16,613 bases of DNA, taken from assembly GCA_001687465.1 (NCBI GenBank), contig LVLI01000216.1, forward strand, positions 1-16,613, read 5' to 3'. A model generated the notes under the pieces. That model was not told where the DNA came from, searched no databases, and saw only the letters and a program-made list of their open reading frames with translations. The position numbers were made by a program, and so were the translations under genes. The stretch is from Halocafeteria seosinensis. Its lineage: Eukaryota > Sar > Bigyra > Bicosoecida. Each line of letters opens with the position of its first letter. Positions within the stretch are counted from its first letter, which is position 1. Shown piece after piece: positions 1-7,505 of the stretch.

Positions 1-21
1 ATCCCACGGGCTTAGCGCCCG

Positions 22-290
22 GATCTCCGGGCTTGGAGCCCGGTCAACAAACAACCACCTAGACGCTGATGCAGCCGATAACATTTCTCTCTATCATCCG
101 ATCTTCGTTATAGCTTTAAGACGGTCCGGTCAGAAATACACTAGGGACACTGTCCCACCTCCCACACCCATCCGGGCGCAAAGATCTCCGGGCTTGGAGC
201 CCGGATGCTTATGCTTTCAAACAGTCGCCTAGATGCTGATGCAGCTGATATTACCATTTCGCTCCATCATCCAAACTGCGTTACAGCTCA
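22..290. repeat. Diverged direct repeat with GC hairpins
   Basis: Two diverged direct copies lie at about 22-118 and 183-290, roughly 161 bp apart. Each opens with GATCTCC followed by a perfect hairpin (27-43 and 188-204; 7-bp stem CCGGGCT/AGCCCGG, loop TGG). Each continues with a CTAGAYGCTGATGCAGC block and a TCATCC block. A related GGGC/GCCC hairpin sits at about 9-20. I see no convincing coding sequence. This is host-like DNA, perhaps a low-copy repeat family. Confidence 0.6.
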
Positions 291-406
291 ATTGACTTGC
301 GGAAATCGAACGAAACTCCCGGTGGGTGGGTGGGTTTGTCATACTGCGTTCGTTAAAGTCCGTTCGGTACTTCGAGAACTGCGTTCTCGCGTCGGCATAC
401 GCGAAC

Positions 407-655
407 ACAATTCCTTCCCTACTGCATCCTCCACGGACTCGGTTTACCGTCTGTTTTGAACGACTCTCTTCGTATCCCACACTTCATGATTTCGGCTTTC
501 CTGGCGACCAACGCTTTCTATGACTACTTCTCCCACACTACAGACGTGAAACGGCACCATCATGCACAAACCTGTTGAATAAATACCCTTTAAAGTTCGC
601 TGACCCCTGATATCCCCGTACCCGAAGGAAAGTTTGACAGTTCAGCACATTAGGA
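407..655 (+). repeat. Left arm of ~250-bp inverted repeat
   Basis: This segment is the reverse complement of 15672-15921. Aligned by eye over the inner ~226 bp I count about 14 mismatches and no gaps, so near 94% identity. The outer ~25 bp is weaker. The inner edge is sharp (AGGAT at 651-655) and the outer edge fades near 407. I found no clear target-site duplication outside the arms. It could be a terminal inverted repeat of a ~15.5-kb unit, or two oppositely oriented members of a dispersed host repeat. The remaining sequence, 656-843, holds nothing I can recognise. Confidence 0.8.
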
Positions 656-843
656 TAATCCGATGGTCCCCCTTTGAGTTCTTCCTACACCTCCACTCAA
701 TTGTATCAAATACACACTGCGTTCACCAGCAAGAAAACCAGTAGCCACTATCGTAGACAAAGAAAATATCGTTGGGCCCTCTGTTGAGCCACTCTACAGC
801 TAAACCAAGGTCTTCATCTCAAACGCACCCGTAAAAACGCTTA

Positions 844-874
844 AAGGTTTTTTTATATAGTATAGATATATAGA
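844..874 (+). promoter_or_regulatory. A/T-box promoter of the primase-helicase gene
   Basis: A T-tract followed by TATATAGTATAG ends three bases before the ATG at 875. The same arrangement (AAAG, seven or so Ts, TATATAG, TATAG, then ATG) precedes the gene at 4474. A looser version precedes 4764 and 5488. The recurrence ahead of independent genes supports a shared viral-type promoter and fixes these start codons. This also marks the left border of the AT-rich island. Confidence 0.65.
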
Positions 875-3800
875 ATGAAGGTCTTAGGAGCTACCACCAA
901 ACAGATACAAGAAGTTAATAACACAAGCTATATCAAAGTCCAAACCACCGCTAACCCCAAAAAGTCTGTAGATAAAGCTAACTGGATTTACACCGTCAAA
1001 ACCGGCCAGGAAGAAAACATCAACACTATCGCAAATAAGCTAGTCTTAAACAATGAGGAACTCAACATCATTGTTCAACGAGATAAGCCTATCAAGAAAG
1101 TGCAGGAAGAGAAAACAGATGAGGGGATAAAGAAAACAACAACAGAGATAATTACGAAGCAGAACGCAGTCCTGAAGGACCTCAACGAACTTCACAAACT
1201 AACGAAGCAAAACAACCACGTTTATGAAATCATTCCTACACATTTACCCAGATACTTTTTTATGGATATTGATGTTAAGATGCACGAACTCACTGAGGAA
1301 GAGGAGGAGTATTTGCTGAACCACAATATCCTTGACGAGCTGAAGAAAGTAGTAAGCGCCATATTTGGTATTGAGATACACAATCTAATTGTTTTGCAGT
1401 CTCTCCCTTCTACAGAAAAGTTGAGCTATCATTTGATATTCAAGGACATCATCCTTAGAAACAGGGAGGAAAGCAAAGTGGTATATACATACCTTGAAAA
1501 GCACCTAGGGAACCATCCCATCCTATCCAAAAAGGGAGTGATTGATGGGGCTATCTACACCAAAAACAGAGCTATGAGGCTGCTGAACCAATCCAAGATA
1601 GAGAAGAATGCAAAACTGAAATGTGTGAGTGGGCACGAAGGGTTTGACACCCTAGGGTTGACCTGTATTTATGAAAAGGAGCTGGACGAAGCCGACTTCT
1701 TCGACGTGGAAGAATACAGAGATGAACTCCAACAAAACGTGGCGGAGCAGTGCAAAGTCGCGAAGGGAGATATTGAACAAATGACGGGAAGCAAAGGGCT
1801 GAATTTGTTGAATGATTTAAACACAAACGTTAAATCAAATCCTGATTATGATGAGGAGGACCAGATTAGGTTCCTGTTGAGCTGTATCCCGAACGACCCT
1901 CTTCAAGACTACACCATATGGATAGCCATAGGGTTTATCCTGAAGAACCAGAACTGCGATGTGAGTTATTGGATTGAATGGACGAACAAAGGTTATGGAT
2001 GTGATAAGTCTAGTGATGTCAAACAGCAGTGGAACAGCATAGCACGAGTAAAGGAAGGAGGCCTTACCTTTAGAAGTCTAATGATGATGGCGAATTTCTA
2101 CGTGAATAACCCCTTACAAGCAAGGGTGATAAAGCATTTGAAGAAGAATGAAGAGATAGACCCCTCGCAACTAGACCTTCAAGGAATAGAACGGCATATC
2201 TACGAACAGCCTTACGTTAAGCCCTTTTATCTGGAGAAACACCGCTCGGTTATCTTGGAGAGGAGCCCCCTAGGAACAGGAAAGACAACAGCTATGAAGG
2301 ATGTATTGGATAGATACAAATTCAAGAGAGTTTTGTTTTTCAGTCCTAGAATTATGTTTGCTAATAATATTCAGGGAGAATTCGAGAAATACGGATTTGT
2401 GCATTACAAAGACAAGGAAGGAGACTTAAGCAACGTGAAGCGTTTGATATGTTCCTTGGAAAGTTTAACGAGAATTCATAATCCCAAACAATACGATGCG
2501 GTGTTTATGGATGAGATGGAAACCCTTCAGGATGGTTTTAGTAGCCCACTGATTAAGGATTTGAAAACTACCGTGATGTTGTTTGAGAATATTCTGGTAA
2601 ATGCTAGGTATATCATAGGATTGGATGCCTTCCTCAGTGACCGAAGTATTCTTTTTATCAAGTCTTTGATGCAGAAACGAAATAGACAAAACGTATTGGG
2701 CCACTTAACATCCACTATACCAAACTTATTGGTGCGAAAAAATGAGCATAAACTGATAACAAAACACGCAGTGAAATTATCCAAGGAGATTATGAAACAA
2801 GTTATGTATAAAAAACTATTGAATGGTGAAAAAATTGCATTGATTTGTGGAAGTAAAAAGGCCTTGGTGGAAGAATTTCAGCCGCTTGTCGAAGCAACCA
2901 ATGTAAAGAGCCTCTTCTATACAGCCGACACTGATGATAAGAAAAAGAATGGAGTTAAGAATATACGTGAGGAATGGAAGAGAGTAAAATTCCTGGGATA
3001 TAGTCCCTGTATTACGATAGGAGCCAACTATGATGTTCCTGATGATTTTGATTGTATTTTTTGCTATGCACTCCCCAGCTGTAAAGTCCGGGATTACTTC
3101 CAAGCTTTATACAGAATTCGACACACCAAGCAGAAAAAGCTGTATTATACCATCCAACATTTCGCCACCGTTAGGAAAGAAATTAGCAAAAAGAGTATTG
3201 CTGAGAAATTTGAAGAGAATGCTGTAAGAAACAAAAGCCATCATTCAAAACTCATAAAGAAACTGGGCTTACAAGATGACTTCGAGAGCCCACCTTCCTG
3301 GCTTACTGACGTCCATATCTGCAATTTGAGTGAAAAGAATATTAGTGATACGTATTTTCCGATTATGTTTAACTATTATTTAGATATCAACAACTATGTT
3401 CGCAAGAATGAGGATATTGCTGATGCTAAAATCGAATTTACTAGGAAAAACAACTGTCTAGACTGGGAGAACTTAAAAAACATTGGAGATGAAGAGAAAG
3501 ACGAAATTGAAAAGAAAGTGAAGCACTGTGAAGCAACTCAGATTGAAAAACTAACCTTGAGAAAGTATTTCATAAACAGGGCTCTTCATAATACAGAGGA
3601 AGCCTATAAAGCTAAAATATGGGAGACTATCCAACAAACAGAAAAAATGAATAAGTTTTATCGCTTCCTTAGTGAAGCCAATAACAAAATAGGGGATATG
3701 GTTATTAGCGAATTCAAACAAAAAACCTACAACGCTTTTGTAGATACACTAAAGACTTCATATCCTCTTATCAAAGACCTATTGACTACTATAGGATTAG

Positions 3801-4201
3801 AGCATTCTTGTGATACTTCCAAAACTATTTCCCACGAGACACTAGTTAAAAACGCTGAAAAAATTCGTGAATTAGCTGGGGAGCTACAAAGTTCCTTAGG
3901 AATTGTTCCCCAAAAGAAAAGTGTAGATTTGAAAACAAAAAAGCAAACATTAGAAACTGAGTTAAAGGGCCTAGTTAATGGTGTATTGAGCGCTTGGAGT
4001 GGTTCAACCCTTAAAAGCCAAAGGAAAAAGGTTAAACAAAACGGGAATTCCTTCTATAAATACTGGTATTATGTCTCTCCAATGGATGGATTAGAAGGAA
4101 TTCAAAAGGTTAATGAGTTAGGCAACATATTCAAGAACAAAACGGATGGTAAAGAAAATAAAAACAAATCAAAAACCTCCAATACCAAGAAAAACCGATA
4201 A
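875..4201 (+). CDS. PrimPol (AEP primase) fused to SF2 origin-binding helicase
   Basis: A 1108-aa replication protein. The N-terminal ~110 residues are unassigned. A primase-polymerase core follows: the metal-binding DID (residues 131-133, in PRYFFMDIDVK), the SYHLIF motif (184-189) and DGAIYTKNRAMRLL (224-237), in the order expected of archaeo-eukaryotic primases of the herpes-type/PrimPol group. Residues ~334-405 resemble a PriCT-2 linker (DYTIWIAIGFILKN). A helicase follows: Walker A SPLGTGKTT (464-472), DEME box (546-549), GLDAF (582-586), and a QALYRIRH motif VI (743-750). This looks like the herpesvirus UL9-type origin-binding helicase family also present in giant viruses. The C-terminal ~300 residues are unassigned and end in a Lys/Asn-rich tail. 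The likely role is priming and initiation of element replication. The start is set by the adjacent promoter. The frame is intact with no visible break. Family assignment is by motif recognition only. Confidence 0.85.
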   Translation: MKVLGATTKQIQEVNNTSYIKVQTTANPKKSVDKANWIYTVKTGQEENINTIANKLVLNNEELNIIVQRDKPIKKVQEEKTDEGIKKTTTEIITKQNAVLKDLNELHKLTKQNNHVYEIIPTHLPRYFFMDIDVKMHELTEEEEEYLLNHNILDELKKVVSAIFGIEIHNLIVLQSLPSTEKLSYHLIFKDIILRNREESKVVYTYLEKHLGNHPILSKKGVIDGAIYTKNRAMRLLNQSKIEKNAKLKCVSGHEGFDTLGLTCIYEKELDEADFFDVEEYRDELQQNVAEQCKVAKGDIEQMTGSKGLNLLNDLNTNVKSNPDYDEEDQIRFLLSCIPNDPLQDYTIWIAIGFILKNQNCDVSYWIEWTNKGYGCDKSSDVKQQWNSIARVKEGGLTFRSLMMMANFYVNNPLQARVIKHLKKNEEIDPSQLDLQGIERHIYEQPYVKPFYLEKHRSVILERSPLGTGKTTAMKDVLDRYKFKRVLFFSPRIMFANNIQGEFEKYGFVHYKDKEGDLSNVKRLICSLESLTRIHNPKQYDAVFMDEMETLQDGFSSPLIKDLKTTVMLFENILVNARYIIGLDAFLSDRSILFIKSLMQKRNRQNVLGHLTSTIPNLLVRKNEHKLITKHAVKLSKEIMKQVMYKKLLNGEKIALICGSKKALVEEFQPLVEATNVKSLFYTADTDDKKKNGVKNIREEWKRVKFLGYSPCITIGANYDVPDDFDCIFCYALPSCKVRDYFQALYRIRHTKQKKLYYTIQHFATVRKEISKKSIAEKFEENAVRNKSHHSKLIKKLGLQDDFESPPSWLTDVHICNLSEKNISDTYFPIMFNYYLDINNYVRKNEDIADAKIEFTRKNNCLDWENLKNIGDEEKDEIEKKVKHCEATQIEKLTLRKYFINRALHNTEEAYKAKIWETIQQTEKMNKFYRFLSEANNKIGDMVISEFKQKTYNAFVDTLKTSYPLIKDLLTTIGLEHSCDTSKTISHETLVKNAEKIRELAGELQSSLGIVPQKKSVDLKTKKQTLETELKGLVNGVLSAWSGSTLKSQRKKVKQNGNSFYKYWYYVSPMDGLEGIQKVNELGNIFKNKTDGKENKNKSKTSNTKKNR

Positions 4202-4253
4202 AAAGAACAGGAAAGCTACGAAGGTATATTAGATGGAGATACTGAAATTTGAA

Positions 4254-4310
4254 GGTTCTCAAAATAGGGTAAAACATTCTATTAAAGATTGAACATATAT
4301 TTTGAGAACC
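4254..4310. repeat. 57-bp dyad element, copy 1 (13-bp stem)
   Basis: GGTTCTCAAAATA (4254-4266) pairs perfectly with TATTTTGAGAACC (4298-4310) across a 31-nt centre. The whole unit, centre included, recurs in reverse orientation at 9611-9667 and 10122-10178. Because the loop is also conserved, this is a mobile or recombination-type repeat and not just a chance terminator. It lies 52 bp after the primase-helicase stop and could additionally form the 3' hairpin of that transcript. Confidence 0.85.
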
Positions 4311-4357
4311 GTTTTTTTAATATATCAAAAAAAAGTAGCCCAATTAGTGTTTAACCC
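4254..4357 (+). repeat. Left arm of ~100-bp inverted repeat around the fibre/small-gene block
   Basis: Beyond the dyad, similarity continues inward through a T-tract, AATATATCAAAAAAA, GTAGCCCA and GTGTTTAAC. It is matched in reverse complement by about 10075-10178 with few mismatches. The arms enclose 4358-10074, which holds all genes of the island except the primase-helicase. Similarity outside the dyad is weak on both sides, so the outer ends coincide roughly with the dyads. Confidence 0.8.
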
Positions 4358-4368
4358 ACTTTTAAAGT

Positions 4369-4404
4369 TTATATTCATTTTTCAAAAGGTAGAAATGAAT
4401 ATAA
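4369..4404. terminator. Perfect 12-bp AT hairpin
   Basis: TTATATTCATTT (4369-4380) pairs perfectly with AAATGAATATAA (4393-4404) over a 12-nt loop. It lies between the primase-helicase gene and the next promoter. Hairpins of this type mark transcript 3' ends in mimivirus-like viruses. Whether it acts so here is inference; it could also be a regulatory dyad for the promoter at 4434. Confidence 0.5.
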
Positions 4405-4433
4405 TCTATCTTTTCAAACGCAGTTATAACTGT

Positions 4434-4473
4434 TTAAAGTTTTTTTATATAGTTATATAGTATAGAAGGCATA
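4434..4473 (+). promoter_or_regulatory. A/T-box promoter of the zinc-binding protein gene
   Basis: TTTAAAG is followed by seven Ts, ATATAG, TTATATAG and TATAG, then the ATG at 4474. It is the closest match to the promoter ahead of 875, with one extra TTATATAG-like repeat. Confidence 0.6.
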
Positions 4474-4725
4474 ATGGACGAACCCACTAACACTAATCAT
4501 AATAAAGACTATTACGAAAATCATAAAGATGCTTTAATAGAGCGAGCTAAAAGTTATTACCATAAAAACCGCGAAAACATTCTCGATAGAATGAAAACAC
4601 CTATAGAATGCAATTTATGTAGGAAAACAATTACTAAAGCACATCTCAATGAACATCAACGCACCAAGGGATGTAAAGAAAGGTATGAACTTATCCAGAA
4701 CTTAACCAATAACCAAGCGCGCTAA
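4474..4725 (+). CDS. Small Cys/His zinc-binding protein, giant-virus type
   Basis: An 83-aa protein in two parts. The first is a charged helical segment with a twice-repeated pattern (YYENHKDALIERAK at 13-26, then YYHKNRENILDRMK at 28-41). The second is a compact metal site with Cys46, Cys49, His57, His61 and Cys67, spaced as a C2H2/C2HC finger. Proteins combining a YY-N-K helical repeat with a short Cys/His site ending in RTK-like residues are common in nucleocytoplasmic large DNA viruses and their satellites. Their function is generally unknown, though nucleic-acid binding is plausible. It starts at a promoter-linked ATG and ends 38 bp before the next gene, whose promoter fills the gap. No paralogue occurs in this window. 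Confidence 0.75.
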   Translation: MDEPTNTNHNKDYYENHKDALIERAKSYYHKNRENILDRMKTPIECNLCRKTITKAHLNEHQRTKGCKERYELIQNLTNNQAR

Positions 4726-4732
4726 TTTTGAA

Positions 4733-4763
4733 AAAACTTTTTTCTATTTTTATAATATATAGG
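4733..4763 (+). promoter_or_regulatory. A/T-box promoter, sets start at 4764
   Basis: AAAAAACTTTTTTCTA, then TTTTTATAATATATAGG, directly precede the ATG at 4764. An in-frame ATG at 4728 lies upstream of this box. Since the other island genes start immediately after such boxes, 4764 is the better start. Confidence 0.5.
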
Positions 4764-5204
4764 ATGACCAACGAGAAACAAGAACAATATGAGTATGAAA
4801 AACAAGTAGTAGAAATAGAACAGCAACATTTACAAATGGAGATGAACAGAAGAATATTAAGCATAACGCAAAGAATTAATGAACTAGGAGAACTTAATGA
4901 AAAGTTTTATGAAGAAGAAGGAAAATACTTCTTTTCAGTGAAATTAGAGTTTGATGATATCTATGAAGAATTTACAGAGGAAATACTGAACACTTGGAGA
5001 GAAGTAAAAGAGTTATATGAAAGAAAAACTAAAATAAAAAATAAAGAATTAAGGAAGCAGTTTATCCAAGCAATTTATAAAGAATTATCGAACTTCCTTT
5101 TCAAAAGCTTAAGAGAAATACAGTATGGCCCTTACACAGGAAGAAACTTAACACCGCCTTATTTACAAAAACGTATGTTTTCACTGATAACTAAATGTAG
5201 CTAA
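4764..5204 (+). CDS. Unrecognised coiled-coil protein
   Basis: A 146-aa, highly charged protein rich in Glu, Lys and Gln. Residues ~1-60 and ~75-115 have long helical stretches with heptad-like spacing of Ile/Leu. No transmembrane segment, metal site or enzymatic motif is visible. The C-terminus (about residue 118 on) turns to Gly/Pro/Tyr-containing sequence and looks globular. An alternative ATG at 4728 would add 12 residues, but the promoter box lies inside that extension. It is convergent with the membrane-protein gene at 5235, and both stop codons sit in one hairpin. I do not recognise the family; a structural or DNA-associated role would be a guess. Confidence 0.65.
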   Translation: MTNEKQEQYEYEKQVVEIEQQHLQMEMNRRILSITQRINELGELNEKFYEEEGKYFFSVKLEFDDIYEEFTEEILNTWREVKELYERKTKIKNKELRKQFIQAIYKELSNFLFKSLREIQYGPYTGRNLTPPYLQKRMFSLITKCS

Positions 5205-5235
5205 TTTATTTTTTCATATTGTGAATAAATAAATT
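5203..5235. terminator. Hairpin spanning two convergent stop codons
   Basis: AATTTATT (5203-5210) pairs with AATAAATT (5228-5235) over a 17-nt loop. The left arm overlaps the stop of 4764-5204. The right arm reaches the stop of the minus-strand gene ending at 5235. A bidirectional 3'-end signal is the simple reading, though an 8-bp A/T stem is weak. Confidence 0.4.
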
Positions 5236-5435
5236 TACTTAGATTGTTCTTCATCAACCTTATTATTATTTTTTTTAACTTTTATATTCTTACATTTACA
5301 GCTGCCTTCAACATCATCGTTCTTACACGAACTATTACAACTTGCTTCTGAATTCTTACAATAACGATAAATCATATAGATGATGCCGGATATACCAACA
5401 CCACTACCGATAACACTGCCTACGATTTCAAACAT
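5235..5435 (-). CDS. Small membrane protein with Cys-rich tail
   Basis: A 66-aa protein starting MFEIVGSVIGSGVGISG. An N-terminal hydrophobic, glycine-rich segment (about residues 3-22) is followed by a Cys/Lys/Asn-rich hydrophilic tail with six cysteines, several in CxxxC or CxC spacing, and an acidic-basic end. It looks like a single-pass membrane protein with disulfide- or metal-bound cysteines. A longer reading from an upstream ATG at 5534 would give 99 aa. That extension runs antisense through the 5488 gene and across the TATA-rich promoter region, so I prefer 5435. Small single-pass proteins are frequent in viruses with membranes, but I do not recognise this family. Confidence 0.55.
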   Translation of the reverse strand: MFEIVGSVIGSGVGISGIIYMIYRYCKNSEASCNSSCKNDDVEGSCKCKNIKVKKNNNKVDEEQSK

Positions 5436-5487
5436 AACAATATATAAAATAAACTTATATAATTTTTTTATAGCTGCATAGTATAAG
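5436..5487. promoter_or_regulatory. Divergent promoter between 5435(-) and 5488(+)
   Basis: The 52-bp spacer serves both directions. On the plus strand, ACTTATATAATTTTTTTATAG, then GCATAGTATAAG run into the ATG at 5488, with the T-tract and TAGTATA parts of the motif seen at 844 and 4434. On the minus strand an A/T-rich TTATATAAG...TTATATATTG stretch precedes the ATG at 5435. Confidence 0.5.
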
Positions 5488-5640
5488 ATGCCTAATAAAA
5501 AACATAGTATACCCCTTAAACAAACTTTGAACATACCAGCAGTGCATCATATGAGGCAAAAAGGTTTTTCTTCAAATGGTCAAGGAAAAAGTATGACAGT
5601 TAGTTCTGGGAAAAAATCAAACGTTAAACCAAGAAATTAA
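5488..5640 (+). CDS. Small basic protein, 50 aa
   Basis: An open frame of 51 codons (MPNKKHSIPL... ending VKPRN) that is rich in Lys, Ser and Asn, with about ten basic residues and few acidic ones. No domain is recognisable; the composition would suit a nucleic-acid-binding or virion core peptide. It is supported by position: a promoter box of the island type sits directly before the ATG, it is divergent from the membrane-protein gene, and its TAA stop forms the foot of a 10-bp hairpin. Codons are A/T-ending like those of the neighbours. It is short enough that a protein-level search is needed to be sure. Confidence 0.5.
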   Translation: MPNKKHSIPLKQTLNIPAVHHMRQKGFSSNGQGKSMTVSSGKKSNVKPRN

Positions 5641-5669
5641 TTATATTTGTTAAATCAATAAATATAATT
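5639..5669. terminator. Perfect 10-bp hairpin between convergent genes
   Basis: AATTATATTT (5639-5648) pairs perfectly with AAATATAATT (5660-5669) across an 11-nt loop. It begins on the stop codon of the 50-aa gene and lies 18 bp before the stop of the minus-strand LamG gene. This placement fits a shared transcript end. Confidence 0.55.
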
Positions 5670-5686
5670 AAATTTGCTAATTAATA

Positions 5687-7444
5687 TTATCCACTTGAAA
5701 TATTTAATACACCACTGTTGTTCCAAACTTGACCAGCAACTAGAGGGTCACTTGTCGGAAGATTGGTTAGGAAGAGTTGTTTGGTTGTGATATCTTGTCC
5801 ATTGGTTATTGAATTACCATTCATATCAACATCCGACTGTGCTGACCGAGAATACCAATCAAAGCTTTGAAAATCATTTGTGCCTTGTCCTTTATGATAC
5901 AGATATTGAATTTCTTCGGCAGAGAGAACACGATTCCAAACACCTACCTCGTCTAGCTTTCCTTCCATAGAAGCTTCGGCTAAGTTTCGCCCCAATTCTG
6001 AATTATTTGACGAACCAATATTTGCACTACTAACTGAGCCGTTTGCACGTTCCACACCATCCACGTAAATCCTTCCATCAGAACCTGAGCGAGTAATTGC
6101 GACAAATGTCCACGTGTTTTCCGGCACAACACTGTCCGGCGTAGCAAAAGATGTGGGGTTCGTAAAAAATCTAATGCCTCCATTAGTTTGCCAAGAAACA
6201 TAAATCCTATCGTTTCCTCCATTTCCAAGCATAGTTTTTTTGTTGCCATCTGGGTTATTAATATAAACCCACCAAGATATCGTAAAATCACTTGTTCCAA
6301 AATTAAAGGCATCTCCAACATCTACATATTTATTATCACCGCTAAATTCCAATCCCTGACCAATTTTGCCAGACACAACAGATGTTCCATTATTTGTCCC
6401 GTGATTTGTACCAATCGTGTCGGCATAGGCGTCAGTTCCATCAAATGTATAGTAGGAACGTATCGCTCGTCGCATTTGTGGAATTCCCGTTAAGGCGTTG
6501 GTATATTGACGTAATTGACTGACTTCACCCTTGGTGGCTAGGTAGGTATCTTGCCAGTTGTTTGTTCCAATTCCTCCATTATACAGAAAATCAATTTCAT
6601 CTTGAGTGAGAACTCTATCCCAGACAGCAACCTCGTCAACAAGCACATTTTTAGCATTCCCAGTGGTTGAACCAATTCGACCTGCTGTAGTATCACCAAT
6701 ATCACCACTTGCTACCGTGCCCGAATTATCCAACGCTCCGTTGACATAGATTTCTCCTGAAGAACCAGAGCGGGTGAAAACTACATAATGCCATTGATTG
6801 GTGGAATATGTGTTGCTTGTTTCAAAGCTAACTTGTGAGCTATCCCACGTAAAAAACCGAAATTTGTTGGATGTAATTGTTCCATATTGTAAATGTGTCA
6901 AATTTCCCGACGTCTCCCCATTCATAATAAATGTTACACCATCTTCTTTGGGGTAAATCCACAGACCAACACTAAAATCACCGGTTGTCCAGCCTAAAGC
7001 ATCACCGACATCAACATATGTGTCATTTCCCTGCGTGTCAAACGCATCGGTAATTTTACCTGATGAAATTGTGCCATTACCAACCAGCAAACCATCATAT
7101 TGTCCTATGGAATCAGCGTACCGATTGTTGGAATCATCAAAACTATAGTAGGCTCTTCCTCCGCGTCGTAATTGGGGAACACTAACCTGATTGTCTATAT
7201 AACTCTTAGTTGAAGCATCACTAGAAGCTGTAGGTGTAGCGAGATTTGTTATTCTATTACTTCCTAAATCTACATCAGAAGTAGCTGCTACATTATACCA
7301 ATCATTTTGTAGTTTACCATTATTAAGTGATAACCCATTTCCTGTATCAACACTCATTTTACCATTGTTTAGTTTTAATCCATCGTGAACGTTGATAAAT
7401 CCTTTAAAACCACTATGACTTTGGAATGGAACGTGGCTTGTCAT
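5687..7444 (-). CDS. Fibre-like protein with two LamG/concanavalin-type domains
   Basis: A 585-aa modular protein. Residues 1-47 carry two short HDGLKLNNGK/GNGLSLNNGK repeats. Residues 48-88 form a stalk unit (NDWY...SDVDLGSNRITNLATPTASSDASTKSYIDNQ) of the type common in phage and giant-virus fibres. Two LamG-like jelly-roll domains follow, ~98-290 and ~330-517. Both keep YYSFD/YYTFD, a YVDVGDA strand, F-RSGS-G-IYV-G and DEV-VW-RVLS/T-EI-YLY. The C-terminus (518-585) repeats the stalk unit and ends LPTSDPLVAGQVWNNSGVL, a module widespread in phage structural proteins. The likely role is a virion-surface attachment fibre with glycan-binding domains. G+C is visibly higher than in the adjacent fibre genes (40% and 48% in two lines I counted, against 27% in one line of the 8132 gene), suggesting separate acquisition. 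No signal peptide is seen. It is divergent from the 7506 gene. Confidence 0.8.
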   Translation of the reverse strand: MTSHVPFQSHSGFKGFINVHDGLKLNNGKMSVDTGNGLSLNNGKLQNDWYNVAATSDVDLGSNRITNLATPTASSDASTKSYIDNQVSVPQLRRGGRAYYSFDDSNNRYADSIGQYDGLLVGNGTISSGKITDAFDTQGNDTYVDVGDALGWTTGDFSVGLWIYPKEDGVTFIMNGETSGNLTHLQYGTITSNKFRFFTWDSSQVSFETSNTYSTNQWHYVVFTRSGSSGEIYVNGALDNSGTVASGDIGDTTAGRIGSTTGNAKNVLVDEVAVWDRVLTQDEIDFLYNGGIGTNNWQDTYLATKGEVSQLRQYTNALTGIPQMRRAIRSYYTFDGTDAYADTIGTNHGTNNGTSVVSGKIGQGLEFSGDNKYVDVGDAFNFGTSDFTISWWVYINNPDGNKKTMLGNGGNDRIYVSWQTNGGIRFFTNPTSFATPDSVVPENTWTFVAITRSGSDGRIYVDGVERANGSVSSANIGSSNNSELGRNLAEASMEGKLDEVGVWNRVLSAEEIQYLYHKGQGTNDFQSFDWYSRSAQSDVDMNGNSITNGQDITTKQLFLTNLPTSDPLVAGQVWNNSGVLNISSG

Positions 7445-7505
7445 TGTTTATATACTATTGAATTAGAAAAAAATATTATTTTCTAATTTATATGATATAA
7501 ACAAA
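7445..7505. promoter_or_regulatory. Symmetric divergent promoter of fibre genes
   Basis: The 61-bp spacer is nearly a palindrome. Its core AATTAGAAAA (7461-7470) pairs with TTTTCTAATT (7479-7488). On each side lies TATATAAACA (minus) or GATATAAACAAA (plus) ending at the start codon. The plus-strand box is repeated before 8132. The TATAAACA box is distinct from the T-tract/TATAG boxes of the replication-side genes, suggesting a separate (perhaps late) class. Confidence 0.65.

Noticed and set aside
205-523. Overlapping short frames on both strands in the left flank
   Set aside because: They overlap each other and the inverted-repeat arm, have no start context or recognisable protein, and the corresponding frame in the other arm is not preserved at the same length.
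4728-4763. Upstream in-frame ATG for the coiled-coil gene
   Set aside because: The added 12 codons are the A/T promoter box itself read as protein; other island genes start right after such a box.
5436-5534. 33-residue N-terminal extension of the membrane protein
   Set aside because: It runs antisense through the 50-aa gene and across the divergent promoter; its hydrophobicity follows from A/T-rich antisense.
6188-6493. 101-residue plus-strand frame inside the LamG gene
   Set aside because: Antisense shadow of a strongly supported coding sequence, without promoter or recognisable domain.
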